Below, one piece after another: positions 1-8,725 of a stretch of 64,000 nt of DNA. Location of the stretch: positions 186,001 to 250,000 of the forward strand of contig CAJJCY010000004.1 of assembly GCA_905182865.1 (NCBI GenBank), written 5' to 3'. Numbering within the stretch: position 1 is the stretch's first letter; each line of letters opens with the position of its first letter. The position numbers and the translations under genes were made by a program. The notes under the pieces were generated by a model, which saw only the letters and a program-made list of their open reading frames with translations, did not search any database and was not told the DNA's origin. The stretch is from an uncultured SAR324 cluster bacterium. GTDB lineage: Bacteria > SAR324 > NAC60-12.

Positions 1-768
1 GGAACTGGTTTCTATTCCAATTTCAGGTACTCCATCATATCGTCCATCTTTAATATCTGTCAAAAAACGATTTATAAGTGGAACAGGAATAAAATAACCA
101 ACATCGTTTAGTCTCAAATTGGATTGAAAAGCAACTCCGATTGCTTGTCCGGATTGTGTTACTGGTCCGCCGCTGTTTCCGGGATTGATAGCGGAATCTG
201 TTTGAATTAGCAGGTGTGAATCAATGCCAGGATGGACATAAGTTCCAAATTCAATACGTGAGACAACACCTTCGGTGCGTGATAGTTCCTTTCCGCCTAC
301 AGGATATCCATAGGCCCGGACTCTGCTGCGTAACTCGGGAATACCACCTAACTCCAGCGGAGTCAAACCCTGATAAAACTTGGGATCACGTACTTTAAGT
401 AAAGCCAAATCTGAGTCGTGAGCAATTGCAAGTACGTCTGCAAGAAACGGTTTCGGACTTGAAATTTTATTCACCAGCAGCATTCGAGAATCACTTACCA
501 CGTGTGCATTTGTCAAAATCCAATTGTCATGAATTAAAAATCCACTTCCTAGTCCTTGGCTCGTGGGTTTCATTTTCCAAGGAGATTTCCAGTCCGGACT
601 TTGCTGATAATTTGTGATACGGAATACGGATTGTTCTATTGAATTCTGTGAAGCAGGAACAGACGATACCAAAGCTAACCAAACACATACTATAAGAAGA
701 AGAATCCAAAAATATTTTCGGAATTGTAGATTATCTTTTAACAAAAACTCACAACGAAAGCCATTCAT
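1..768 (-). CDS. HtrA/DegP-like trypsin-type serine protease, N-terminal part
   Basis: The frame is open from an ATG at 768 and runs off the left edge, giving 256 residues without a stop. Residues about 18-40 form a hydrophobic signal or anchor segment ending in SSVPAS, so the enzyme should act in the periplasm. The trypsin-fold catalytic triad is visible: His in TNAHVV (about residue 89), Asp in HDSDLALLKV (about 120) and Ser in the hallmark INPGNSGGP (about 199). The order and spacing match Do/DegP/HtrA-type proteases that degrade or refold misfolded envelope proteins. Any PDZ domain would lie beyond the window edge, so the subclass cannot be decided. It lies downstream of uppP on the same strand with a 290-base gap, so it is probably transcribed separately. 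Confidence 0.88.
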   Translation of the reverse strand, partial: MNGFRCEFLLKDNLQFRKYFWILLLIVCVWLALVSSVPASQNSIEQSVFRITNYQQSPDWKSPWKMKPTSQGLGSGFLIHDNWILTNAHVVSDSRMLLVNKISSPKPFLADVLAIAHDSDLALLKVRDPKFYQGLTPLELGGIPELRSRVRAYGYPVGGKELSRTEGVVSRIEFGTYVHPGIDSHLLIQTDSAINPGNSGGPVTQSGQAIGVAFQSNLRLNDVGYFIPVPLINRFLTDIKDGRYDGVPEIGIETSS

Positions 769-861
769 GGATAGAATAAAGTGTAGGGTTGTTGAGAGCG
801 GATTACGTCCTGCTCTTCAAATAAATAAGGTCCGTCAACTGGTTTTACAAAAACTGCATGA

Positions 862-902
862 GTGATAACATTTTTATCACGAGTCCAAACTGGTAATATT
901 AC
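862..902. promoter_or_regulatory. Hairpin and perfect palindrome between uppP and the protease gene
   Basis: Two dyad symmetries sit close together: GTGATAA/TTATCAC (862-868 and 874-880, 5-base loop) and the 12-base perfect palindrome GGTAATATTACC (891-902). The gap 769-1057 holds no gene. They could be an operator or a weak terminator for uppP on the minus strand. There is no following T-run, so an operator is more likely. The role is inferred only. Confidence 0.3.
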
Positions 903-1057
903 CCGTGACCAGAACCAGGTGCGGTTTTGGCAGATGCTGAATACTGTGGGCGATACAGAGTACTAAATTGTCTGTCATCGGTGCAATCCCACACTTTTTT
1001 GTGTTTACCATGAATTTTATGTAAAACTCATTTGGGTAGTGATCAAGGAAGAGACAT

Positions 1058-1864
1058 TTATACCAAAAAAATTAAAATTCCAGTTCCCAGCACAATCCTG
1101 TAAATTACAAAAACTAAAGTACCGTGATTACGGAGAAAGCGTAGCAATAACTCTATCGAAAGGTAGCCCACAACAAATGCAGCTAGAATTCCCAGGATTA
1201 AATTTATGTATTGGTCACTGCTGATTCCAATTTCCATTAGTTCCTTCAATTCATATAGACCGCTGCCAAAAATCGCAGGTAATCCCAGCAAAAAAGAAAA
1301 TCTTGCAGCATCTTCTCGATTTAAACCCACCATCAACCCACCCATTATGGTGGATCCGGAACGGGAACAGCCGGGAATCAGAGCCAAAGCCTGTGTCAGG
1401 CCGATTAATTGAATTTGTAAAAAACTTAATTGTTTAATGTCACGGTTGCGAGACGAAAGTCTTTCGGCAAGATAAAGAAAAATTGCCATCACTATTAATG
1501 CAGTTCCGATCACCCAGAGTTCTCGTGCCTCGTTTTTGATGAAATCCTTAAATCCCAAACCTAAGACGACTACTGGAATAGTTCCAGCTGCAATACTCCA
1601 GGCCATTTTTGATTCTGGAGTTTCAAACAGGTTCCTATGCCAGAGGCTTTCCAGTGCCGCCAAGGACAGTTGGACTACATCCTTACGAAAAAAGAGCAAC
1701 ACCGCAACCAGTGTACCCAGTTGAATAATTGCAGAAAATTCTGTCCCCGGATCACTCCAGCCGAGTAATTCCGGAACAATTCTTAAGTGAGCTGTGCTGC
1801 TGATCGGTAAAAATTCGCTCAATCCCTGAACAATGCCCAGCACTATGGCCTGTATCCAATCCAT
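1058..1864 (-). CDS. uppP: Undecaprenyl-diphosphatase (BacA/UppP family)
   Basis: This 268-residue polytopic inner-membrane protein is the normal size for UppP. It dephosphorylates undecaprenyl diphosphate to recycle the lipid carrier for peptidoglycan and surface polysaccharide. The two family signatures are present: the N-terminal EFLPISSTAHL stretch (about residues 17-27), containing the catalytic Glu-rich/Ser motif, and PGCSRSGSTI near residue 165, carrying the conserved Ser and Arg. The start MDWIQAIVLGIVQG is the usual N-terminus of the family. It lies downstream of dnaA and a small lipoprotein on the same strand, followed by the HtrA-like protease. Nothing is unusual in it. Confidence 0.96.
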   Translation of the reverse strand: MDWIQAIVLGIVQGLSEFLPISSTAHLRIVPELLGWSDPGTEFSAIIQLGTLVAVLLFFRKDVVQLSLAALESLWHRNLFETPESKMAWSIAAGTIPVVVLGLGFKDFIKNEARELWVIGTALIVMAIFLYLAERLSSRNRDIKQLSFLQIQLIGLTQALALIPGCSRSGSTIMGGLMVGLNREDAARFSFLLGLPAIFGSGLYELKELMEIGISSDQYINLILGILAAFVVGYLSIELLLRFLRNHGTLVFVIYRIVLGTGILIFLV

Positions 1865-2103
1865 TGGTTTTTTTATGTATGAAAATAATGATTCTGTACA
1901 AAGAAATCTAAATGAAAATTTGCTTATCCTAGCTAAATGTAAAATTGAGAGAATTCAGAACTTATCCTTTTTGTACATTTAATGATAAATAAATATCCGA
2001 CAATACAGAAAAATGTAATCATCACAGAATAATTATCATCAGAACTGAATGAATAATCAATCTGGAAGCTGATTTAAGCTTAAGTTCGGCTTTTTTGTCA
2101 AAC

Positions 2104-2460
2104 TCAGCAGAAAATTTCTGAATTTACCGGAATAGCTGATCCAGTGCGGTATTTTTCTCTAATGTTCGATCCATGCAGCTGAAAAATTTGAGGGCTGAGC
2201 ATAAAAATAATCGCAATTCTCAACACGCAAAGTTTATCCAAAAATTTCTGCAGTTTCTTTTTTGGATTAAAAGGAATTATTTGTCCATGTTGTGGAAGCA
2301 ATATTTTTTCAAATCCGGATTTAACGATTAAATCAACCTGTGATTCTGGAAAGGTTTCAAGACCAACAAGGACAAATCCACTTGACAAAACCATTTCACC
2401 CAGCCAGTTGGGTGTTATGATCTGAATTTTTACTGGAGTAAATTCAGGTATTTTGTATAT
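2104..2460 (-). other. Open frame continuing past the lipoprotein stop (possible C-terminal half)
   Basis: This stretch stays open for about 118 codons in exactly the same frame as the lipoprotein ORF at 2461-2757, separated from it only by one TAA (2461-2463). It has no good start of its own before an ATG at 2394. The translation looks protein-like in its first half (TPNWLGEMVLSSGFVLVG) but matches no family I recognise. It could be the back half of a gene cut by a nonsense mutation, or a chance open frame. I cannot separate these. Confidence 0.25.
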
Positions 2461-2757
2461 TTATTCTAGAATGGATGATTCCCGTTGCTGCCGGGTACAG
2501 AAATAATAGCCATCAGGAAGAAGAGAATTATAGTGTTTTAATTCAATCTCTTTACCGTTCTTCTGATTCAGCCAAACTCGAAGATCTCTGACAATGAAGT
2601 TGGACGTATCTATGTTTGAACAAACCATGTTAACTTGTTTGCGCAAACTGTCCGGATGACTAATGTAAATCTTTTTTTGCAAACTTGTACATCCGGAAGA
2701 AGCAAAAATTATTAGAACCTGCAATCTGAAAAGAATCAGGATTGATCTAAGACTCAT
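2461..2757 (-). CDS. Small putative lipoprotein, function unknown
   Basis: The predicted protein has 98 residues. It begins with a basic residue and a hydrophobic stretch (about residues 6-19) followed by the lipobox ASSGC, with Cys about residue 23, so it looks like a type II signal peptide for an inner- or outer-membrane lipoprotein. The rest is polar and has no recognised domain. It lies between dnaA (130 bases upstream) and uppP on the same strand. The downstream frame stays open after its TAA (see 2104-2460), so the gene may originally have been longer. Confidence 0.5.
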   Translation of the reverse strand: MSLRSILILFRLQVLIIFASSGCTSLQKKIYISHPDSLRKQVNMVCSNIDTSNFIVRDLRVWLNQKNGKEIELKHYNSLLPDGYYFCTRQQRESSILE

Positions 2758-2887
2758 TAAACAATCAGACTGAATGTTTGTTCCCAGTGTAAATCATGTC
2801 TGCAGATAAATTTAGCTGAAATTGTATGGAAAGGCAATTAAGTAGACTGAGGAGAAAATGCTTTTGCTGAATTAATTGACCCGGGAA

Positions 2888-4372
2888 TCAATTACTGTAG
2901 CTACGTTTTTGTTCAATGGTCCGCATTGAAACAGGTTTTTCTTCAAACTCCTGCAGGAAAGTTTGCATTTGTTTTTGAAAGAAATCATCTTTTAACATTC
3001 TCTCGCCAACTTTTTTCAAGGTAGCATGGACCGTTGAATGGTCACGACCTATGATTTTACCGATTTCACTCAGGGACAGTGAGGTAAGTTTTTTTAGCAA
3101 AAATACGGCTGCCTGTCTTGCTTTGATGTGTTTTCTGTCACGACGATATGAATGAAGTCCTTCTTCAGAAATTTGAAACATTATGCAGATATTCTGCAGG
3201 ATTTTGTTTTCTATAGTAACTGTGGATTTACCATGTGAGTACTGCTCAAAGTCGGTTTTTTTTGCAGAATCATCAAGCCAGTCTTTCAGAGAATAACGAG
3301 CCAATTCTATAGTAAGTTCTTCATTCAGCAATGAAGCATGTACGCCGAGACGCATCAGAACTCCTTCCATGCGTCCAATTCCTCCCTTAATATGCTTCAC
3401 GATAAAATTTGCCAGTTCATTGTTCAGTGGAATTCCACGTTCTTTAGCTTTGCTCTCAAGAATTGCAATCCGGGTTTGATCATCTGGAATTCCGATATCA
3501 ACCGTCAGCCCGGAATCCAGTTTTTCCCTTAGTCCGGAACTTAGTCCAGAAATCTGTGTTGGCGCTTCCTGACAGGCTATAACAATTTGCGCTTTTTTCT
3601 TACGTAACGAATTAATTGTGTAGAGCAGTTCCGTTTGACACTTTGCAGATGGAACCAAAGCCTGTAAATCATCCAGTAGAAAAGCATCAGCCTTTCGGTA
3701 ACGGTCACGAAATTCTTTCATTTTACTTAATCTGAGATGATTAACAAAATCATTCAAAAAATCTTCTGCAGAAATCTGAACTCTTTGTTTTTTGGGGTTG
3801 CTTTGCTGGAGTTCATTGCTGATTGCTTCAAGCAAGTGCGTTTTTCCTGATCCGGACTCACCATAAATAACAAAAGGATTAAAGGCTATACCTGGCATTT
3901 CAACGACTGCTTTACAAGCCCTACTTGCCAATAGGTTTCGTTTACCCGGGATAAAGGAACCCAGAGAATATGAGCTGGTACTTCCTGCAGCATGTTGTGT
4001 TGCAAAGTCTGACTTGGAATTTTTTAATTCGAGATCTATATTTGTGTTTGCAATTTGATCTTGATTAAGATCAAATTCAGTTTGTACGGATTTCTTAGGA
4101 CTTGCACTACTGGATATTTTGTATTCAAATTTTTTTTCTGAAAATGGGGCTTTTTCAGGGAAAAGTTTATTGAGGACTTCTTTCAGGAGAGATTCGTGAT
4201 TAGTCTTGATTTCGTAACGGTATATTTTATGTAAAATTCCGCCTAATACAACCTTTGAAGGAGTTATTTTTAGCAACTGAAGAGAATCCAACCATGACTG
4301 GCTTACATGAGAAGGCAAAGAACGTCTAAGGCACTCTTTGAATTCTAATGATTGATTATGACTAAGCTCCAT
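2888..4372 (-). CDS. dnaA: Chromosomal replication initiator protein DnaA
   Basis: The protein has 494 residues, within the usual DnaA range. It shows an N-terminal helical domain I, a variable Ser/Asn-rich linker, an AAA+ ATPase core with Walker A GESGSGKTHLL (about residue 170) and Walker B AFLLDDLQAL, and the C-terminal helix-turn-helix domain IV with the signature IGRDHSTVHATLKKV that reads the DnaA box. DnaA-ATP binds oriC boxes and opens the origin. The neighbours are atypical: no dnaN, recF, gyrB or rpmH lies next to it, and I saw no cluster of TTATCCACA-like boxes in the 375-base AT-rich upstream region, so this locus need not be the origin. It is divergent from the HugZ-like gene. 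Confidence 0.96.
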   Translation of the reverse strand: MELSHNQSLEFKECLRRSLPSHVSQSWLDSLQLLKITPSKVVLGGILHKIYRYEIKTNHESLLKEVLNKLFPEKAPFSEKKFEYKISSSASPKKSVQTEFDLNQDQIANTNIDLELKNSKSDFATQHAAGSTSSYSLGSFIPGKRNLLASRACKAVVEMPGIAFNPFVIYGESGSGKTHLLEAISNELQQSNPKKQRVQISAEDFLNDFVNHLRLSKMKEFRDRYRKADAFLLDDLQALVPSAKCQTELLYTINSLRKKKAQIVIACQEAPTQISGLSSGLREKLDSGLTVDIGIPDDQTRIAILESKAKERGIPLNNELANFIVKHIKGGIGRMEGVLMRLGVHASLLNEELTIELARYSLKDWLDDSAKKTDFEQYSHGKSTVTIENKILQNICIMFQISEEGLHSYRRDRKHIKARQAAVFLLKKLTSLSLSEIGKIIGRDHSTVHATLKKVGERMLKDDFFQKQMQTFLQEFEEKPVSMRTIEQKRSYSN

Positions 4373-4747
4373 TATTTTTTAAATTTCAAATCCATTTGCT
4401 GTTTTACTCAAGTCTAAATCAGTTAATATTTTGCTTGAAATAGGCTAAATTTATTCCCTGTCCATGGAATGGTTCCAGAACTAGACTGGCCTCACTAATT
4501 TAGTGCAAATCGAAGGGTAAAATCAACAAAAAAGATATATAAAAAGATGAATATGTTACCCATATATAACTGATAAATAAGAAAATAATATTTAACAAAA
4601 AAATAAAAATATTATGGTATATACTAAATCAAAGAGTAATAAAGGCGTTCAATATTAGGCATCTAAGGCATACAAAAAAAATGAATATGATAAATATATT
4701 ATTCGTGTTAATGTTGATTTCAAAAAGTACTTTTTCAGGAATGAAAA
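4373..4747. promoter_or_regulatory. AT-rich divergent intergenic region between dnaA and the HugZ-like gene
   Basis: There is no gene in these 375 bases. They should hold the promoters for both divergent genes. A perfect 14-base palindrome, AAAAAGTACTTTTT (4722-4735), lies just before the AGGA ribosome site (about 4737) and the ATG (4748) of the HugZ-like gene. It could be an operator or a small hairpin affecting translation. No DnaA-box cluster was seen. Confidence 0.35.
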
Positions 4748-5254
4748 ATGAATCAGTCAGCAGTTATTCTTACAAAGACAAAAACTGAATATTTGAATTT
4801 TTTCAAAAAATATCACAGTCTGCAGTTGTCCACAATCGGCAAAAATGGACGTCCGGAAAGCAGTTACGCTCCCTTTGTTGCAGATCAAAATAATCAGTTT
4901 TATATTTATATAAGCGCACTGGCCCGTCATACAAAAAATTTACTTCATGACTCAAGGGCTGGAATCATGTTTATAGAACCTGAAGAACAAGCAGAAAATA
5001 TATTTGCCCGAAAGCGACTTACTTTTGATTGTGATGCGGAAATCGTGGTACGTGAATCTCAAGACTGGATGAGGATAATGTCTCTTTTTGACGATATTGC
5101 CGGTGAATTGATGCAAACTCTACGTATGCTTGCCGATTTTCAGATGATTAGATTGAAGCCGAATTCGGGTCTTTTCGTCAAAGGATTTGGTAAAGCCTAT
5201 GAAATTTCTGGTGAAAAGATGGATCAGTTGTCGCATGTAAATCCGCAGAAATAG
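4748..5254 (+). CDS. HugZ/HutZ-type heme utilisation protein (pyridoxamine-phosphate-oxidase-like split barrel)
   Basis: The protein has 168 residues and a flavin-reductase-like split-barrel fold. It carries the HugZ/HutZ pattern: GRPESSYAPFV near residue 34, ISALARHTKNL near residue 58, then NIFARKRLTFDC and DFQMIRLKPNSGLFVKGFG near the C-terminus. Members bind heme, and some open the ring to liberate iron; others are annotated only as PNPOx-like. A His near the C-terminus (about residue 163, LSHVNP) is where the family places its heme-ligand region, which favours a heme role over B6 oxidation. No heme-uptake genes are nearby. The start is supported by AGGA eight bases upstream. It converges on yejF with a 13-base gap. 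Confidence 0.75.
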   Translation: MNQSAVILTKTKTEYLNFFKKYHSLQLSTIGKNGRPESSYAPFVADQNNQFYIYISALARHTKNLLHDSRAGIMFIEPEEQAENIFARKRLTFDCDAEIVVRESQDWMRIMSLFDDIAGELMQTLRMLADFQMIRLKPNSGLFVKGFGKAYEISGEKMDQLSHVNPQK

Positions 5255-5267
5255 TGACGTTTCCCTT

Positions 5268-6855
5268 TTAAAAAGCAGCTTTCAGTAGAGCTTTAGTATA
5301 AGGATTCTGAGGATTATTCATGATTTTCGTGGTAGGCCCTGCTTCCAAAACAATTCCGTCTTTCATGACTATGATATCGTGACAAAGTGTCTGGATTATT
5401 TTTAAATCATGGCTTATGAACAGATAAGTCAGGTTATGCTTTTTTTGCAAATTACGAAGCAGTTCTAAAACCTGAGACTGTATTGAGCGGTCAAGTGAGG
5501 AGGTCGGTTCATCCAGTACTAAAAAACTGGGTTTGAGTACCAGGGCACGGGCTATAGCAATGCGCTGGCGCTGTCCTCCAGAAAACTCGTGAGGATAGCG
5601 ATGTCTTAATTCAGGATCGAGATTGACTTCTTTGAGAACCTGTACAATCTGCTCTTCACGATTATCTCCTTTTTCAAGTTTGTGAATTTCCAGGCCTTCC
5701 GACACTATTTGTTCCACAGTCATCCTTGGACTAAGGCTTCCAAACGGATCCTGAAATACAATTTGCATTGCCTTCCGAATTGGTGTGATCTGTTTTTGAT
5801 TTAAAGCGTCCAGGTAAACATCACCAAATTGGATTTCTCCTTCACTTTTTATCAGACGGAGCAAAGCAAGTCCGAGGGTGGATTTCCCGGATCCGCTTTC
5901 TCCAACAACTCCAAGACTGTGTCCTTTGCAAATTTCCAAACTGACGCCGTCAACTGCTTTAACATGATCAACGGTCCTTTTCAAAACACCTTTTTGGATT
6001 GGAAACCAGACTTTTAAATTCCTGGTTGAGACAAAACTAGTGGCAGAATCTCGTGACTTTTACAGGCTGTCCACCAGGTTCTGACTCCAGCAGTATTTTT
6101 GTATAGGAGTGCTGAGGATGCAAAAAAAGTTCTTCTGTATTTCCGGTCTCAATTATCTTGCCCTGAGTCATCACTGCAACTCTGTCAGCATGTTTTCTTA
6201 CAATGCCAAGATCATGTGTAATCAGCAGAATGGCCATTCTAAATTTCTCCTGAAGTTGACGAAGAAGTTGAAGAACTTGTGCTTGTACTGTCACATCGAG
6301 TGCAGTAGTAGGTTCGTCTGCAATTAGTAAATCAGGCATGTTGGCCAGTGCCATGGCAATCATTACCCGCTGCCGCTGACCTCCGCTCAATTCATGCGGG
6401 AATGCGCCTAAACGTTTTTTTGCGTTTTGAATTTCCACCATTTCCAGTAGTTCCAACGTTCGTACGCGCGCCTGTTTTCGACTTAAACCCTGATGGACAA
6501 ACAAGACTTCGTTTATTTGTTTTTCAATCGAGTGCAGCGGGTTCAACGAGCTCATTGGTTCCTGAAAAATCATCGCAATCCGGTTGCCACGCAGTCTGCG
6601 CATTTCGCGATCAGACAAGTCGGCCATATCTCTGCCATCATACATGATCTGCGTGTTGTCATGCACGCGGGCCCGCTTGGACAACAGTTTCATAAGAACG
6701 CGGGCCGTCACAGATTTACCTGATCCGCTTTCTCCAACCAAAGCGGTCGTTTTACCGCGATACAGCTGAAAAGATACGTTTACTGCATGTGTTACACGTT
6801 CGCCCTGAGTGAAATCAACTGACAAATTTTTTACAGTAAGAAGTGGGGAGGACAT
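5268..6855 (-). pseudogene. yejF: YejF-type fused double ATPase of a peptide ABC importer, split by a 1-base frameshift
   Basis: The N-terminal ATPase (6855 down to 6037) has Walker A GESGSGKSVT, signature ELSGGQRQR and Walker [13 protein letters not shown]. The C-terminal ATPase (from about 6035 to 5268) has GESGSGKSTL, EFSGGQRQR and FLVLDEPTSSLD. Between them the frame breaks at a run of four T (6058-6061, AAAA on the coding strand). Removing one base joins GGQPVK to SRDSATSFVS and recovers the typical linker LKVWFPIQKGVLKRTVDHVK. The repaired product is 528 residues, essentially the length of E. coli YejF (529). The partners yejABE lie 25 kb away on the same strand. It is 12 bases after the GST-like gene, so mobA, yfcG-like and yejF look like one transcript. 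It may be a real pseudogene or a sequencing indel; two half-proteins could also be translated from the TTG at 5984. Confidence 0.85.
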
Positions 6856-6867
6856 GACTAGTATTTG

Positions 6868-7539
6868 TTATATTAATATTTTACTTATTTTTTCTTGAGT
6901 TTCCTTTGCAGACATATTATTTCGTTCATTTTTATATGGTACTTCAATCCCTCGCTTAAAAGCCGGGCGTTCTGCCAAAACATCGAGCCAGCGTTGTAAA
7001 TGAGGAAGATTATCAATATCCAAACCTGCCCAGCGATAACGGATGACCCATGGCCAGGTGGCGATGTCTGCAATGCTAAGATCACCGGTAAGATACTCAT
7101 GTTCTTTGAGTTGTGTATCCAGCACAGTGTAAAGTCGCAGGGTTTCTTTTTGGTAGCGTTCAATTACTGATTGTATTTTCTCTGGAAAGTAACGATAAAA
7201 TACATTTGCTTGCCCCATCATGGGGCCTATTCCGCCCATTTGAAACATCAGCCACTGTATTACTAAAGTGCGGCCTTTAATATCGGTAGGCATTAATTTT
7301 CCAGTTTTTTCTGCCAAGTATATTAATTGAGCTCCAGACTCAAAAACGGTAAAATCATTGTTTTCATGATCAACAATGATAGGAATCCTGCCGTTTGGAT
7401 TGAGCTTGAGAAACTCAGTCTTTTTTTGTTCTTTTTTTTCGAGTTCAATAGAGACTACATTGTAGGGCAGTTTGAGTTCTTCGAGTAAAATTGAAACCTT
7501 GTAACCGTTTGGAGTAGGGGCTGTGTATAAATCAATCAT
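6868..7539 (-). CDS. yfcG: YfcG-like glutathione S-transferase family disulfide-bond oxidoreductase
   Basis: Starting at the ATG at 7539 the protein has 223 residues and opens [20 protein letters not shown], the exact style of E. coli YfcG. This start overlaps the mobA stop by eight bases and is preferred to the upstream start at 7578, which adds an unrelated 13-residue tail. The thioredoxin-like N-domain contains [13 protein letters not shown] and [15 protein letters not shown] (glutathione-binding region). The helical C-domain contains [11 protein letters not shown]. YfcG-type enzymes reduce disulfides with glutathione, using a Thr/Asn pocket rather than the classical Tyr or Ser. It is cytosolic. 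It is translationally coupled to mobA, with no clear functional link. Confidence 0.88.
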   Translation of the reverse strand: MIDLYTAPTPNGYKVSILLEELKLPYNVVSIELEKKEQKKTEFLKLNPNGRIPIIVDHENNDFTVFESGAQLIYLAEKTGKLMPTDIKGRTLVIQWLMFQMGGIGPMMGQANVFYRYFPEKIQSVIERYQKETLRLYTVLDTQLKEHEYLTGDLSIADIATWPWVIRYRWAGLDIDNLPHLQRWLDVLAERPAFKRGIEVPYKNERNNMSAKETQEKISKILI

Positions 7540-8146
7540 GCTTTCTTTGAAAAAATAATTGTGCTTTTTTAAATTCATCCGGAGTGTTTACATCCTGACA
7601 AATCCATGGAGTTTCTTCAGGAGAGGAAAGACGAACCATGCGCCATCCTTCCCAAAGAAATATTGGGCGTCGTTTTCCTTCGGCAAGTAATTCTGCGGCT
7701 GGTTCGAGAACAGGTCGACGATAAAGAGCTAAAAGCGGATTAGTAATATTTCCCTCTTCTGTGCAGACAAGGTCATACTCGTCTGTCATAATATCCCGCA
7801 AAGTTTGAAGCCACTCTTCAGTTAAATAGGGTAAATCGCATGTAAGCAGGAACACTTTGTCGATCTTTGAACTCAAAAGAGGTAGGGCATCAACAATACC
7901 CTGGAGAGGTCCACGTTCTGCCACTGAGTCCATGCCAAGCTTGATCCAATCTTGTAAATCACTCGAAATGCGAGGGAGAACCTGTCCAGGTGCACGCATT
8001 ACAACTGTTTCAGCTACGAGTGGACGCAAGATCAACAATAGTCTTTCAAGCATTGTCCGGCCTCCTATTTCGAGACTAGCCTTATCCTGCCCCATGCGTG
8101 ATGACAGTCCGCCGGCCAGCAGAATCGCTCCGTATTGTTTTTTCAT
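7532..8146 (-). CDS. mobA: Molybdenum cofactor guanylyltransferase MobA
   Basis: MobA attaches GMP to molybdopterin to make the bis-MGD cofactor of DMSO-reductase-family enzymes. The nucleotide-binding signature [19 protein letters not shown] opens the protein, LLTCDLPYL is the metal-binding Asp motif, and DVNTPDEF ends the fold. I place the start at the ATG at 8146 ([13 protein letters not shown], 204 residues) because the longer frame would need a TTG at 8182 and adds a non-family leader. The gene overlaps the next one (YfcG-like) by eight bases. No molybdoenzyme is encoded in this window. Confidence 0.93.
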   Translation of the reverse strand: MKKQYGAILLAGGLSSRMGQDKASLEIGGRTMLERLLLILRPLVAETVVMRAPGQVLPRISSDLQDWIKLGMDSVAERGPLQGIVDALPLLSSKIDKVFLLTCDLPYLTEEWLQTLRDIMTDEYDLVCTEEGNITNPLLALYRRPVLEPAAELLAEGKRRPIFLWEGWRMVRLSSPEETPWICQDVNTPDEFKKAQLFFQRKHD

Positions 8147-8182
8147 CTTGGCAAATAATACTAAATTATTATCGTCGGACAA

Positions 8183-8725
8183 TTCAGGAATGGGACACTT
8201 AGTCTCATTCTTGAATTATATATTAAATTGTTCGGGTTCTCAAATGCAAAGATGGAATCGGTATTAAACATAGTTGCTGAAATTGTTAGAATGTTGTCCT
8301 TTTAGATTACTCATTAAATGTATTGTCAAATGAATATCCATAAAAAGTCTGTTTCTGGGGTATGGGGAAGTAATTTGTTCCAGGAAAAATAATTACAGAA
8401 GATGTTTTATAAGGAGATTGTGTTAGGGTTGAAAATGATATAAGGATTCACGGGTTTATTTGAGTAAAATTGATAATTCACTGTGAAAAGGGAGCTGTTT
8501 AAAAACACTTGAAATATTTTATAATTCTCTTTACGCTTGTTCGTACGAAAAATTAATCTGTTTTTTTGGAACAATCCATTAAAAAGTTTGTGTTATTTTT
8601 TCGATTTTAGTAGGCTGAGGTCTTTCTGAGTTCCAGATCAGCTAGACCCCTTTAATGTCTGTACCTGACCATGGTGGTCGGTTTGCAGTGAAATCTGGTT
8701 TAACCAAGTAAAAGGAGAAAGAATT
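8183..8725. promoter_or_regulatory. Upstream region of the ABC uptake operon
   Basis: There is no gene here. A TATAAT hexamer at 8520-8525 lies about 200 bases before the binding-protein gene, but no convincing -35 box faces it. A small inverted repeat GACCA-tgg-TGGTC (8667-8679) is in the leader. A strong ribosome site, AAAGGAGA (8711-8718), precedes the ATG at 8726. Confidence 0.4.

Noticed and set aside
4823..4835. DnaA box (TTGTCCACA)
   Set aside because: It is a single near-match inside the HugZ-like coding region, with no others nearby.
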